Below, piece after piece: positions 1 to 9,049 of a stretch of 33,339 bases of DNA; positions within the stretch are counted from its first letter, which is position 1, and each line of letters begins with the position of its first letter. The notes below the pieces were generated by a model. It saw only the letters and a list, made by a program, of their open reading frames with translations, made no database searches and was not told where the DNA came from. The position numbers and the translations under genes were made by a program. Source of the stretch: Chloroflexota bacterium (GTDB taxonomy: Bacteria; Chloroflexota; Dormibacteria; Aeolococcales; Aeolococcaceae); NCBI GenBank assembly GCA_005880445.1, contig VBGJ01000031.1, positions 1 through 33,339 of the forward strand. The letters are read 5' to 3'.

Positions 1-2
1 AC

Positions 3-176
3 GTGGGCTACTTCGTGTCCGGACGAATGCACGTGCGCATGGACGATGGTTCGGAGGAAGAGTTCGGAGCCGGCGACGTTCACATCATCCCCCCGGGGCA
101 CGATGCATGGGTGGTGGGCGACGAGCCGGTCGTCGCCGTCGATTGGACCGGCTTCTCGGACTACGCCAAGCGATGA
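3..176 (+). CDS. Cupin-domain protein, C-terminal fragment (5' end outside window)
   Basis: Frame 3 reads [57 protein letters not shown], a typical cupin pattern ([17 protein letters not shown]). Stop TGA overlaps the next start (ATGA). Confidence 0.75.
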   Translation: MGYFVSGRMHVRMDDGSEEEFGAGDVHIIPPGHDAWVVGDEPVVAVDWTGFSDYAKR

Positions 177-1036
177 GCACGAACATGATCACGACGCGAG
201 ACGGCACCAAACTGTTCTACAAGGACTGGGGAACCGGCCAACCGGTCGTCTTCAGTCATGGTTGGCCGCTGAACGCCGACGCGTGGGACGACCAGCTGAT
301 GTTCGTCGCGTCCCATGGTTACCGCGCGATCGCGCATGACCGGCGCGGCCATGGCCGCTCGAGCCAACCGTGGGACGGCAACGACATGGACACCTACGCC
401 GACGATCTCGCTGCGGTCATCGAGCAGCTCGATCTGAACGATGCGGTGCTGGTCGGCCATTCCACCGGCGGCGGCGAGGTGGCGCGCTACATCGGACGTC
501 ATGGAACCTCGCGCGTGGCCAAGGCGGTGCTGGTGGGCGCTATCGCGCCGCTGATGTTGAAGACGCCGGGCAATCCGGACGGCACGCCCATCGAGGCGTT
601 CGACGGCATCCGTGCGGGAGTCGCCGGGGATCGCTCGCAGTTCTACAAGGATCTCAGCGCACCCTTCTTCGGCGCCAACCGACCCGACTCGACGGTCTCC
701 CAAGGCGTGCGGGACATGTTCTGGCTCTGGTCGATGCAGGTCGGCCTCAAAGCCGCATACGACTGCGTCAAGGTCTTCTCAGAGACGGACCTCACGGAGG
801 ATCTCAAGAAGTTCGACGTGCCGACGTTGATCATCCACGGTGACGACGACCAGATCGTGCCCATCGGCCCGTCGGCGCTGCTCTCCTCGAAGCTCGTCAA
901 GGGCGCGACCCTCACGATCTATCCTGGCGCGCCGCACGGGCTCACCGTCACACTCAAGGAGCAGTTCAACGTCGACCTGCTCTCGTTCATTCGATCTCCC
1001 GCGCGGCGGACCGTGACCACGCAAGCATCCGCCTGA
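173..1036 (+). CDS. Alpha/beta hydrolase, cofactor-free (non-heme) haloperoxidase-like
   Basis: [41 protein letters not shown]...[17 protein letters not shown]...[12 protein letters not shown]...YPGAPHG. Nucleophile elbow GHSTGG plus Asp and His. Start at the ATGA overlap rather than the ORF-track ATG at 107. Confidence 0.9.
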   Translation: MSTNMITTRDGTKLFYKDWGTGQPVVFSHGWPLNADAWDDQLMFVASHGYRAIAHDRRGHGRSSQPWDGNDMDTYADDLAAVIEQLDLNDAVLVGHSTGGGEVARYIGRHGTSRVAKAVLVGAIAPLMLKTPGNPDGTPIEAFDGIRAGVAGDRSQFYKDLSAPFFGANRPDSTVSQGVRDMFWLWSMQVGLKAAYDCVKVFSETDLTEDLKKFDVPTLIIHGDDDQIVPIGPSALLSSKLVKGATLTIYPGAPHGLTVTLKEQFNVDLLSFIRSPARRTVTTQASA

Positions 1037-1044
1037 GATGTGAT

Positions 1045-1116
1045 TACCCGCACGGGGAGTCGAACCCCGGTTACCACCTTGAAAGGGTGATGTCCTAACC
1101 GCTAGACGATGCGGGC
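1045..1116 (-). tRNA. tRNA-Glu (anticodon UUC)
   Basis: Reverse complement GCCCGCATCGTCTAGCGGTTAGGACATCACCCTTTCAAGGTGGTAACCGGGGTTCGACTCCCCGTGCGGGTA. Cloverleaf: acceptor GCCCGCA/TGCGGGT, anticodon loop CTTTCAA, T-arm CGGGGTTCGACTCCCCG. Confidence 0.95.
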
Positions 1117-1197
1117 TCGCCGCCATGTTAGAGGCGGGCCTGGTCACGGGCCCCGGAGCACCCGGGCCGTGCGACAGGCCGCCGGTATACTCCGCGC

Positions 1198-1656
1198 ATG
1201 CCCGTGCGAGAGATCCTCGGCAAGACAATCGGGTTCGGACTGACGGCTGCCGCGCTCGCCGTCGGCGGGATCCTCGTGCTCATCGGCAGCCACGCGTACA
1301 ACGATTACTTCAACATCTTTCTCGGCTGGGGGCTCGTCGGCCTCGGCGTCGCCACCGGTGGATACGGCGCATTTGCAATCGGCGCCATCCTGTACGACGC
1401 GAAGCTGCGCCGTCAGGAGGAGGAGATCCACATCTCGCCACGCGACGCGCCTCCCGCGCCGCCACCGCCGTGGGGCATGGGCGACATCGGCCGTCCCGGT
1501 GGCGGGGTGGTGCAGGTCGGCGCGCAGGCACCTCGCGGTGGAGGCGCTCCGCGGCTGATGTCTGTGACCGTCTCCAGCATCGACGGCCTGCTGCTCGTCA
1601 CCGGGCTGCTGGCGTGGACGATCCTCACACTCGTCTTTTTCGCACCGACCCACTAG
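1198..1656 (+). CDS. Small membrane protein of unknown function
   Basis: 152 aa with hydrophobic segments (GFGLTAAALAVGGILVLIG; GLLLVTGLLAWTILTLVFF). TATACT -10 box 6 nt upstream of ATG. Confidence 0.6.
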   Translation: MPVREILGKTIGFGLTAAALAVGGILVLIGSHAYNDYFNIFLGWGLVGLGVATGGYGAFAIGAILYDAKLRRQEEEIHISPRDAPPAPPPPWGMGDIGRPGGGVVQVGAQAPRGGGAPRLMSVTVSSIDGLLLVTGLLAWTILTLVFFAPTH

Positions 1657-1678
1657 GCGCGCAGCGCCACGAGTTGAC

Positions 1679-3115
1679 ATGACGGAGGTGTCCGCACCCA
1701 TGCGCACGCGTTTCGCGCCGTCGCCGACCGGTCCGCTCCATTTCGGCTCGGTCCGCACCGCGTTGTTCGGCTGGCTGGCGGCGCGACACAGCGGCGGGAG
1801 CTTCGTGCTGCGCATCGAGGACACGGATCAGGAGCGATACATCCCCGGCAGCGAAGCGCTCATCGTCGAGACGCTGAACTGGCTCGGCCTCGAGTGGGAC
1901 GAGGGGCCGGAGAAGGACGGCCCACACGATCCGTATGTGCAGTCGCTGCGCATTGAGCTGTATCAGGAATGGGCCGACCAGCTGGTGCAGCGCGGCGCCG
2001 CGTACTGGTGCACGTGCGCGCCGGCGCGCCTGGCGGCGATGCGCGAGGAACAGCGAAGGCACTCGCAGCCGACACGCTACGACCGGCGCTGCCTCGGGCG
2101 CCAGGACGAGGTCGCGGCGGAGCGCGCGCAGGGACAACCGGCTGTGCTGCGCCTGCGCATGCCCGACGGCACAACCGAGTGGGACGACGTCATCCGCGGA
2201 CGCGTCGTCTTCGACAACAAGGACATCGACGACCAGGTGCTGCTGAAGTCCGACGGCTTTCCCACGTATCACCTTGCCGTCGTCGTCGACGACCACGTGA
2301 TGGACATCACGCACGTGATCCGCTCCGACGAATGGATCCCCTCGACGCCGAAGCATCTCGCCGTCTACCAGGCGCTCGAGTGGGTCCCTCCGTACTTTGC
2401 GCACGTCCCCGCCGTTCTCGGCCCGGACGGACTCAAGCTCAGCAAGCGGCGCGGCGCGCGCAATGTTCTCGACTACGGCGAGCTCGGCTACGTGCCGGCG
2501 GCGATCGTCAACGCGATGGCGCTGCTCGGCTGGTCATCGGGAACGGAGGCCGAGGTGTTCACCCTGCAGGAGCTGGTCGAGCGGTTCACCCTGGACCGGA
2601 TCCACGCGGCCCCGGCCGTCTTCGACCCCAGACGCCTCGACGACCTCAACGGCGTGCACATCCGGCGCATGGACACCGAGGACCTGGTGCACGCGCTCGA
2701 ATTCCATCTTCCGGGAACCAGCCTGGAGACGCGACGCCGCCTCGTGCCCATGCTGCGCGAGCGCATGGTCACGCTGGCCGACGCGAAGCATCTGGCGGCG
2801 CCTCTCCTCGACGGCGTCGCGCCCGACCAGGCGGATTTCCCACCAAAAGGTGTCGAGCCCGCGGTGGCGCGGGCGATGCTCGATGCGTGCATCGACGCTG
2901 TTGCCGCCGGAATGCTCGAGCATGAAGACGATCTGCTCGAACGCCTTCGCGAGACCGCGAAGCAGCACGCGGCCAAGGTCGGTGCGGCCTTCCGCGTCCT
3001 CTACGTGGCCGTTCTCGGGGAGCCTTCGGGCGTCCCGGTGATCCAGGCGATGGCGTTCCTGGGCAGCGACCGCGCCTTGGAGCGCCTGCGCGCCGCACGT
3101 GCGCGTCTCGGCTGA
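1679..3115 (+). CDS. gltX: Glutamyl-tRNA synthetase
   Basis: MRTRFAPSPTGPLHFGSVRTALFGWLAARHSGGSFVLRIEDTDQERY...KLSKRRGARNV. Class I synthetase with HIGH-like and KLSKR motifs; an internal ATG at 1700 is an alternative start. Confidence 0.95.
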   Translation: MTEVSAPMRTRFAPSPTGPLHFGSVRTALFGWLAARHSGGSFVLRIEDTDQERYIPGSEALIVETLNWLGLEWDEGPEKDGPHDPYVQSLRIELYQEWADQLVQRGAAYWCTCAPARLAAMREEQRRHSQPTRYDRRCLGRQDEVAAERAQGQPAVLRLRMPDGTTEWDDVIRGRVVFDNKDIDDQVLLKSDGFPTYHLAVVVDDHVMDITHVIRSDEWIPSTPKHLAVYQALEWVPPYFAHVPAVLGPDGLKLSKRRGARNVLDYGELGYVPAAIVNAMALLGWSSGTEAEVFTLQELVERFTLDRIHAAPAVFDPRRLDDLNGVHIRRMDTEDLVHALEFHLPGTSLETRRRLVPMLRERMVTLADAKHLAAPLLDGVAPDQADFPPKGVEPAVARAMLDACIDAVAAGMLEHEDDLLERLRETAKQHAAKVGAAFRVLYVAVLGEPSGVPVIQAMAFLGSDRALERLRAARARLG

Positions 3116-3135
3116 CCGCTGCGCGCCCGAGGCGC

Positions 3136-3567
3136 CTACAGCCCGCCGAGCTCTCTGTCGGTTACGCCGGCGGCGGCGCGACCCGGCTCCGATCGTGACC
3201 GGTCGGGCGCCCTGGTCACCGGGCTGGGTGCTCCCTGGCGGGGTGACGGCACAGGCGGGCTCGACGGCGCCGGCGGCTCGGGTGCGCGCCCGCCGGGTGG
3301 ATCCGCCGGCGAGGTCGGAGCCCGACGGAAGCGGTGCGCCACCGCGGCGGCGCCCCGACTCAGCCAGCGGTAGGCGACGCGGTCCGCTCCGCTGGCGCGA
3401 GCGCCGACGAGCACGCCGGTGACGATGGCGCTCACCGGCCAGTAGGCGGCGAAGAGCGAGAGAGCGGCCAGCACGCCAAACGCGGCCAGGATGGGGTGGC
3501 GGCGGATGAAGGAGGGCCCCTGAGGCGCTTGCGTCCCGGCGGTGCCGCCGGCTTCTCTCGCGGTCAT
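3136..3567 (-). CDS. Small membrane protein with proline-rich C-terminus, unknown function
   Basis: MTAREAGGTAGTQAPQGPSFIRRHPILAAFGVLAALSLFAAYWPVSAIVTGVLVGARASGADRVAYRW... Start chosen at 3567, with TAGCCT 7 nt upstream. Confidence 0.5.
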   Translation of the reverse strand: MTAREAGGTAGTQAPQGPSFIRRHPILAAFGVLAALSLFAAYWPVSAIVTGVLVGARASGADRVAYRWLSRGAAAVAHRFRRAPTSPADPPGGRAPEPPAPSSPPVPSPRQGAPSPVTRAPDRSRSEPGRAAAGVTDRELGGL

Positions 3568-3909
3568 GCCGGGAAGGCTACGAAGCCTCGACGGACACCC
3601 CGAGGACCAAATCCTCAACTTCGGTCCCGCTCTGTCGTTACGACGGCGTGACGCAAACGTCTGGCAGCACGTCATCGCCTGCCTTCCAGAATCTGCAGGT
3701 CGGGGTCAATTGGGAGGTTACGCCGATGGGGTTGTTCCGTCGTGCCGCGGCGGTGGTGAGGCTGCTCGACCACGCGCACTGGTGATAGGCACCATCACAC
3801 TCGCGATCTGGCCATCTCGTTTGCAGTTACTGTCACGCGCAGCGCACAGACAAGTATCGGGCTGACCACAATCCCGCTCTGACGCGGTGATTACAGGACG
3901 ATTGGGCAG

Positions 3910-5751
3910 ATGGCGGCAGTGCTTCCCTCGTCCGAGGCCAGGCGCGGGCGCCTGTCACTGACCGGCTCGCATCGGCTGGTCATCTTCGCGAGCGTGCTCG
4001 GGTGCGTGGCCGCGGCGATCTGGCTGGGGCCGCTGCACGCCGTGACGCGACCCGACTCCGCCGTCTCCATCCCGTGGTGGGCCGAGCTCGCGGCCTGCTA
4101 CGCGGCCAGCCTCTGCTACGTCGAGGTGCGGATTCGGGGAACACGCACGACGCTGTCCCTCACCGAGATCCCCGTGGCCGTGGGGCTGTTCGCCGTCGAC
4201 CCCCATGTCCTGCTCGGCTGCTATGTCGCGGGTGTGCTGCTGGGCCACTGGACGCGCCGCGGCATCCAGCCGGCCAAGGACTACGGCAACCTGATGCTCG
4301 ACGCGATGTACATGGCGGTGACCGTGCTCGTCTTCACCGCCATCGGCCCCTCTGCATCCGGCCCGCTGGCGGCGCAGAGCATCGCGGCGCTGGTGGCCGC
4401 GATGGCCGTGGCCGGCTGGGTCGTGGGACCGATTGCGCTCAACCTGGGCATCTTCCTGTTGCAGGGCGAGCTCCGGCTCCGCGAGGTGATCCGCGCGTAC
4501 CTCTTCCAGGTCATCGCGACGACGACGAACACCTGCCTCGGGGTCACCGCGCTCGTCTTCATGGACGGCCGGCCGTGGCTCGCCTTCGTGCTGATACCGC
4601 CGGTGGCGCTGGTGCTGGCGGCGCAGCTCACCGCAAGCGAGAGCCAGCGGCGCGCGGATCGCATGGAGTTCCTCTACCGGACGGCCGACATCCTCCATTC
4701 GTCGTCGCGGGTGAGGGATCGCGCCGGCGAGCTGCTCGCCGGCATGTCACGGATGTTCGGAGTGGGACGTGCCGAGTTGATCGTCATGCCCGAGGAACGC
4801 GGTGCCGCGATACGGTTCACCGCAACCGGGGGCGACGACCACGCCACCGTGTCGTCGTCCGAGCTGACCTACGCGGAACAGGAAGCGCTCAACGCTCTGC
4901 GCAACTCACGCGTCATCAGCAGCAACCAGGATTCACCCGATACGTCGATGGCCCTGCTCTTCGCCGAACGCGGCGTCAAGCACGGCAGCGCCGTCGCGCT
5001 GCGTGGTCATGAGCGCCCGCAGGGGATGCTGCTGCTCGCGGAACCGCTCAACGGCAACCTGCACATGACGTCACAGGAAGAGAGTCTCCTGGTCACGGTC
5101 GCCGGTCAAATCAGTGTTGCGCTCGAGGCAGGTCAGCTGGCGGGCGCCATTCGCACGATGTCGGCGGAAAAGGACGAGCTGCAGCGCCGCGCGTTCTACG
5201 ACCCGCTCACGCAGATAGCGAACCGTTCGCTCTTCACCGAAGCCGTCGGCAAGGCGTTGACCCGCCTGCCGTCGACACGCCGTCCGGTGGCGACGCTGTT
5301 CGTCGACCTGGATGGGTTCAAGGAGATCAATGACGCGCACGGCCACGCGGTCGGCGACAAGGTGTTGAACGCCATCGCCACGCGGCTGCGCGGGCAGATC
5401 CGCAAATTCGACATGGTTGCGCGCTTGGGTGGCGACGAGTTCGGCGTCCTCCTCGACGGCATGCGACATCGCAGCGACGCGCAGATGGTGGCGCAGCGGG
5501 TGGTCGAGGTCTTGCGCCGGCCCATACCCCTCGGTGAGATCGCCGTCAGTGTCGGAGGCAGCATCGGCGTCGCCGTCGTCGACGACCCGAAGGACGTGCC
5601 CGCTCCGGACGAGCTGCTGCGCCGCGCCGACATGGCGATGTACCTGGCCAAGCGGCAGGGCAAGGACCGCTACGTCGTGTTCGACACCAGCGCACGTGAG
5701 CCGGTGATCGCCACCAACGCCCGCGCGACGGTGGAGCCGCCGCCCGCCTGA
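3910..5751 (+). CDS. Diguanylate cyclase: N-terminal membrane sensor, GAF-like region, C-terminal GGDEF
   Basis: 613 aa; multi-TM N-terminus (~1-230), then DPLTQIANRSLF...FVDLDGFKEINDAHGHAVGDKVL...RKFDMVARLGGDEFGVLL. I-site RxxD (RKFD) lies 5 residues before GGDEF. Confidence 0.92.
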   Translation: MAAVLPSSEARRGRLSLTGSHRLVIFASVLGCVAAAIWLGPLHAVTRPDSAVSIPWWAELAACYAASLCYVEVRIRGTRTTLSLTEIPVAVGLFAVDPHVLLGCYVAGVLLGHWTRRGIQPAKDYGNLMLDAMYMAVTVLVFTAIGPSASGPLAAQSIAALVAAMAVAGWVVGPIALNLGIFLLQGELRLREVIRAYLFQVIATTTNTCLGVTALVFMDGRPWLAFVLIPPVALVLAAQLTASESQRRADRMEFLYRTADILHSSSRVRDRAGELLAGMSRMFGVGRAELIVMPEERGAAIRFTATGGDDHATVSSSELTYAEQEALNALRNSRVISSNQDSPDTSMALLFAERGVKHGSAVALRGHERPQGMLLLAEPLNGNLHMTSQEESLLVTVAGQISVALEAGQLAGAIRTMSAEKDELQRRAFYDPLTQIANRSLFTEAVGKALTRLPSTRRPVATLFVDLDGFKEINDAHGHAVGDKVLNAIATRLRGQIRKFDMVARLGGDEFGVLLDGMRHRSDAQMVAQRVVEVLRRPIPLGEIAVSVGGSIGVAVVDDPKDVPAPDELLRRADMAMYLAKRQGKDRYVVFDTSAREPVIATNARATVEPPPA

Positions 5752-5789
5752 TCCCCTGCCGAGGGGTCGGCGCGGGCTACCATGCGGCG

Positions 5790-7130
5790 GTGGGCGCCGT
5801 GAACACCTCTGGTGCGCGTCGTTTGCACCGCGCGCTGGCCAGGCTGCTGGGGACCGATCGCTTCCACGTCGCGCTCTGGACGGGCGACGTGATCGAGGGC
5901 GGCGCGCCGCCGGCATTCACGCTCGCGCTGCGGTCGCGGCATGCCCTCGACGTGCTCGTCGGCGGTCTTCCGGAGCGAGCGTTCGGCCGCGCGTACGTGA
6001 CCGGCGAGCTCGAGATCGATCCGCTCGAGCCCTTCCTCGAGCGCGTGGCGCGCACACCGGCGTGGAGCGTCGCGACCGGCTGGCCGCGCGTGGTGGCAGC
6101 TGCCATCGCGCTCGGCGCGCGCCCGGGCCGCGGCACCCCGGGCGACGCGGAGGCGCACCTGCGCGGCCTGCGCCATTCCCGCGCGCGCGACGCCGCGGCC
6201 GTCCGGCACCACTACGACCTGCCGCCCGAGTTCTACGCGCTGTTTCTCGATCGCACCATGACGTACTCCTGCGCGTACTTCGAGGACGAGGACGTCGACC
6301 TGGACACCGCGCAGCGGGCCAAGCTCGACCTCGTCTGCCGCAAGCTGCGCCTGCGCGCTGACGAGCGGCTGCTGGATGTCGGATGCGGATGGGGCAGCCT
6401 GGTGCTGCACGCGGTGCGCGAGTACGGTGTGCGAGCGGTCGGCATCACGCTGAGCCCGCGACAGCTCGAGGTCGCGCGACGCAGTGCCGCCGAGGCCGGC
6501 CTGCAGCATCGCGCGGAGTTCAGGCTCCTCGATTATCGCGACATCGCCGGCGAGCGCTTCGACGCGATCGCGAGCGTGGGCATGATCGAGCACGTGGGCC
6601 GCGATCAGCTGCGCGAGTATGCGCGATCACTGCAGCGCGCGCTGCGTCCGGGTGGGCGAGCGCTGGTGCACGGCATCACGTGCAGGCCGCAGGCGCGCCT
6701 CAACCGAGCATCGTTCATCAACACGTTCGTGTTCCCCGACGGAGAGCTGGAGGACGCCGGCCGCGTGGTGCGCGAGCTGGAGTTTGCGGGGCTCGAGGTG
6801 CGCGACGTGGAGAGCCTGCGGGAGCACTACGCGCTGACGCTGCAGCACTGGCGTCGCAGGCTCGACCAGCACTGGGACGACGCGGTGCGGCTCGCCGGCG
6901 AGCGCCGCGCGCGCGTCTGGCGCCTGTACATGACCGGCTCCATCGTCGGCTTCCGCCTCGGCTCGATCGCCATTCATCAGACCCTTGCCGTGCGCCCCAC
7001 CGAGACCGGCGGGTCGGGCGTGCCGCTGCTTCGCTCGGACTGGTACCGCGACGGCCGCAGACGCCGGCAGGCGTCACCGGCCCGCGCGCGCACGCAGGCG
7101 GCGCCCCGCGAACCGGCAGCGACACACTGA
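5790..7130 (+). CDS. cfa: Cyclopropane-fatty-acyl-phospholipid synthase family methyltransferase
   Basis: HHYDLPPEFYALFLDRTMTYSCAYFEDEDVDLDTAQRAKLDLVCRKLRL...LLDVGCGWGSLVLHAVREYGVRAVGITLSPRQ...SVGMIEHVG: CFA synthase signature and SAM motif I. Confidence 0.93.
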   Translation: MGAVNTSGARRLHRALARLLGTDRFHVALWTGDVIEGGAPPAFTLALRSRHALDVLVGGLPERAFGRAYVTGELEIDPLEPFLERVARTPAWSVATGWPRVVAAAIALGARPGRGTPGDAEAHLRGLRHSRARDAAAVRHHYDLPPEFYALFLDRTMTYSCAYFEDEDVDLDTAQRAKLDLVCRKLRLRADERLLDVGCGWGSLVLHAVREYGVRAVGITLSPRQLEVARRSAAEAGLQHRAEFRLLDYRDIAGERFDAIASVGMIEHVGRDQLREYARSLQRALRPGGRALVHGITCRPQARLNRASFINTFVFPDGELEDAGRVVRELEFAGLEVRDVESLREHYALTLQHWRRRLDQHWDDAVRLAGERRARVWRLYMTGSIVGFRLGSIAIHQTLAVRPTETGGSGVPLLRSDWYRDGRRRRQASPARARTQAAPREPAATH

Positions 7131-7143
7131 CCACGACGCTGCC

Positions 7144-7929
7144 GTGACCGTGCCGCGGTGCGTCACCATCGCGACATCGGACTCCGGCGGTGGCGCAGGG
7201 GTGCAGGCGGACCTCAAGGCATTCGCGGCCGCGGGCTGCTACGGCGCGTCGGTCATCGTCGCGCTCACCGCGCAGAACACGCGTGCCGTCGTGGCCACGC
7301 ACGTGGTGCCCGACGAATTCGTCACGCGACAGCTCGATGCGGTGTTCTCGGACATCGGCGCCGACGCGGTGAAAACGGGCGCGCTCGTGTCGGAACGCAT
7401 CGTCGGCGTGGTGGCGGCTTTCCTCGGTGCGCTCGGCGATCGGCTGCCGCCGCTGGTCGTGGATCCCGTGATGCGCGCGAGCACCGGGACACAGCTCCTC
7501 ACCGACGACGCCGCGTCATTGATGGTGCAGCGTCTCTTCCCGCTCGCGACCGTGGTGACGCCGAACCTGCACGAGGCGGAGGCGCTCGCCGGTGCATCGG
7601 GGAGCCGCCGCGAGCTCGCAGAGCGACTGGTCGCGCGCGGCGCACGCGCCGTGCTGATCACCGGTGGTCACGGCGAGCCGATCGATCATCTCTTCGATGG
7701 TCGCCGGCACACGGCGATCACAGTAGGTCGGGTCGAGTCGCGCACCACCCACGGTAGCGGCTGCACACATTCCGCGACGCTCGCGGCACAGCTCGCGCGG
7801 GGCGTGCCGTTGGTCGATGCCGCGCGCGCCGCCGCGGAAATCACGGCGTCCGCTGTCGCACACGGGCTCACCGGCATCGGCGGTGGCGAGGGCCCGGTCG
7901 ACGTGCTCGATCTGCGCGCCCGTCGCTGA
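7144..7929 (+). CDS. thiD: Hydroxymethylpyrimidine/phosphomethylpyrimidine kinase
   Basis: From GTG 7144: VTVPRCVTIATSDSGGGAGVQADLKAFAAAGCYGASVIVALTAQNTRAV...VVDPVMRASTGTQLL...VVTPNLHEAEAL...THGSGCTHSATLAA. Confidence 0.92.
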   Translation: MTVPRCVTIATSDSGGGAGVQADLKAFAAAGCYGASVIVALTAQNTRAVVATHVVPDEFVTRQLDAVFSDIGADAVKTGALVSERIVGVVAAFLGALGDRLPPLVVDPVMRASTGTQLLTDDAASLMVQRLFPLATVVTPNLHEAEALAGASGSRRELAERLVARGARAVLITGGHGEPIDHLFDGRRHTAITVGRVESRTTHGSGCTHSATLAAQLARGVPLVDAARAAAEITASAVAHGLTGIGGGEGPVDVLDLRARR

Positions 7930-7931
7930 AC

Positions 7932-8550
7932 GTGTGCACCATCCTGCTCGCCTGGAGATGCGTCGCAGACGCGGACGTCGTGCTCGCGGCCAACCGCGAC
8001 GAGCTCGTCACGCGCGCGAGCGCACCTCCTGGCTTGCTGAGCGAGCATCCGCGGATCGCCGGCGGCCGCGATCTCGTCGCCGGAGGGACGTGGCTCGCGG
8101 TGGCCGCCGACGGCCGGCTCTGCGCCGTGACCAATCGCCGCACCGGCTCGGTGGACGAGGTGCGGCGCGACCCGGATCGACTCTCGCGTGGCGAGATCCC
8201 CATGGCCGCGCTGACGAACGTCGACGAAACGGGTCTCGACGCATTCCTCGACGGGCTCGGTCCTGGGCGCTACAACCCGGTCATCGCGACCGAAGGACGC
8301 GAAGCTGCGGACGCTGCTGGACGGCGCGCTCGCTGCGGCATCGAACGCCGCGGACCTGGAGCTGCACCTGCGCACCGTGCTCGCCGACCACACGTCACCG
8401 ACGGATGACCCACTGGACGCGACGTGCATCCACGGAGACGTGTACGGCACGGTGTCAGCATCGACGGTCGTCGTCGCGAATGATCGTGTCACCTACCGCC
8501 ACGCGGCGGGTCGGCCCTGCGCGACGCCGTTCGAAGAGGTCGCGTTGTAG
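7932..8550 (+). pseudogene. NRDE (TANGO2-like) family protein, apparently disrupted by internal deletion plus frameshift
   Basis: N-part in frame 3: MCTILLAWRCVADADVVLAANRDELVTRASAPPG...GRYNPVI. C-part in frame 1: RPKDAKLRTLLDGALAAASNAADLELHLRTVLADHTSPTDDPLDATCIHGDVYGTVSASTVVVANDRVTYRHAAGRPCATPFEEVAL*. The middle of the family appears absent. Confidence 0.7.
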
Positions 8551-8559
8551 CGCGGTCCC

Positions 8560-8985
8560 CTAGTGGCGGCGGGCCGACGCGTCGCGAAACCGGCGCGCCA
8601 TCTCGGGAACGAGGTTGACGGCGACCACCGGGTGATCGAGCAGGAACTGCCGCAGCCCGCCCACCGGCAGCGTGACGCAGCGAAGCCGTGTCTCGGCGCG
8701 CACCGACGCGGTGCGCGGACCGCCGTCGAGCGCCGCCACCTCACCGAAGAAATCGCCGGGGCCGAGCGTGGCGACCGGGTGGTCGTCGATCAGGACCGAC
8801 GCCGTCCCCTCGAGGATGATGAAGAACTCCGGGCCCTCCATTCCTTCGGTGATGATCCCGTGCTCGGCCAGGAACGTCGCGTCATCGAGCTGCGCGGCGA
8901 TCCCATCGAGCTCCGCTCTCGGCAGTCCGCGGAACAGCGGCATCTTCTCGAGGGTGGGAATCACGTCCTCGCGCGTGGTGGCCAT
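8560..8985 (-). CDS. Single-domain cyclic nucleotide-binding (Crp/cNMP-BD) protein
   Basis: LEKMPLFRGLPRAELDGIAAQLDDATFLAEHGIITEGMEGPEFFIILEGTASVLIDDHPVATLGPGDFFGEVAALDGGPRTASVRAETRLRCVTLP: canonical cNMP-BD with GDFFGEVAALDGGPRTASV cassette; no HTH. Confidence 0.92.
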   Translation of the reverse strand: MATTREDVIPTLEKMPLFRGLPRAELDGIAAQLDDATFLAEHGIITEGMEGPEFFIILEGTASVLIDDHPVATLGPGDFFGEVAALDGGPRTASVRAETRLRCVTLPVGGLRQFLLDHPVVAVNLVPEMARRFRDASARRH

Positions 8986-9049
8986 CGGCGGTTTGCTCCC
9001 TGATTGGCTGGGGCGCGCAGTGTATCCCCCGAGGCCCGCCGTCGCGCTC

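Noticed and set aside
107-172. ORF-track start of the haloperoxidase at 107
   Set aside because: The first 22 residues ([22 protein letters not shown]) are out-of-frame translation of the upstream cupin gene; ATG at 173 gives the ATGA-coupled start.
3568-3909. Possible c-di-GMP (GEMM) riboswitch upstream of the diguanylate cyclase
   Set aside because: An ACGCAAA-like string occurs, but the rest of the conserved GEMM core could not be found on either strand.
5670-6593. 307-aa minus ORF across the cfa gene
   Set aside because: Antisense shadow of the clearly conserved CFA synthase.
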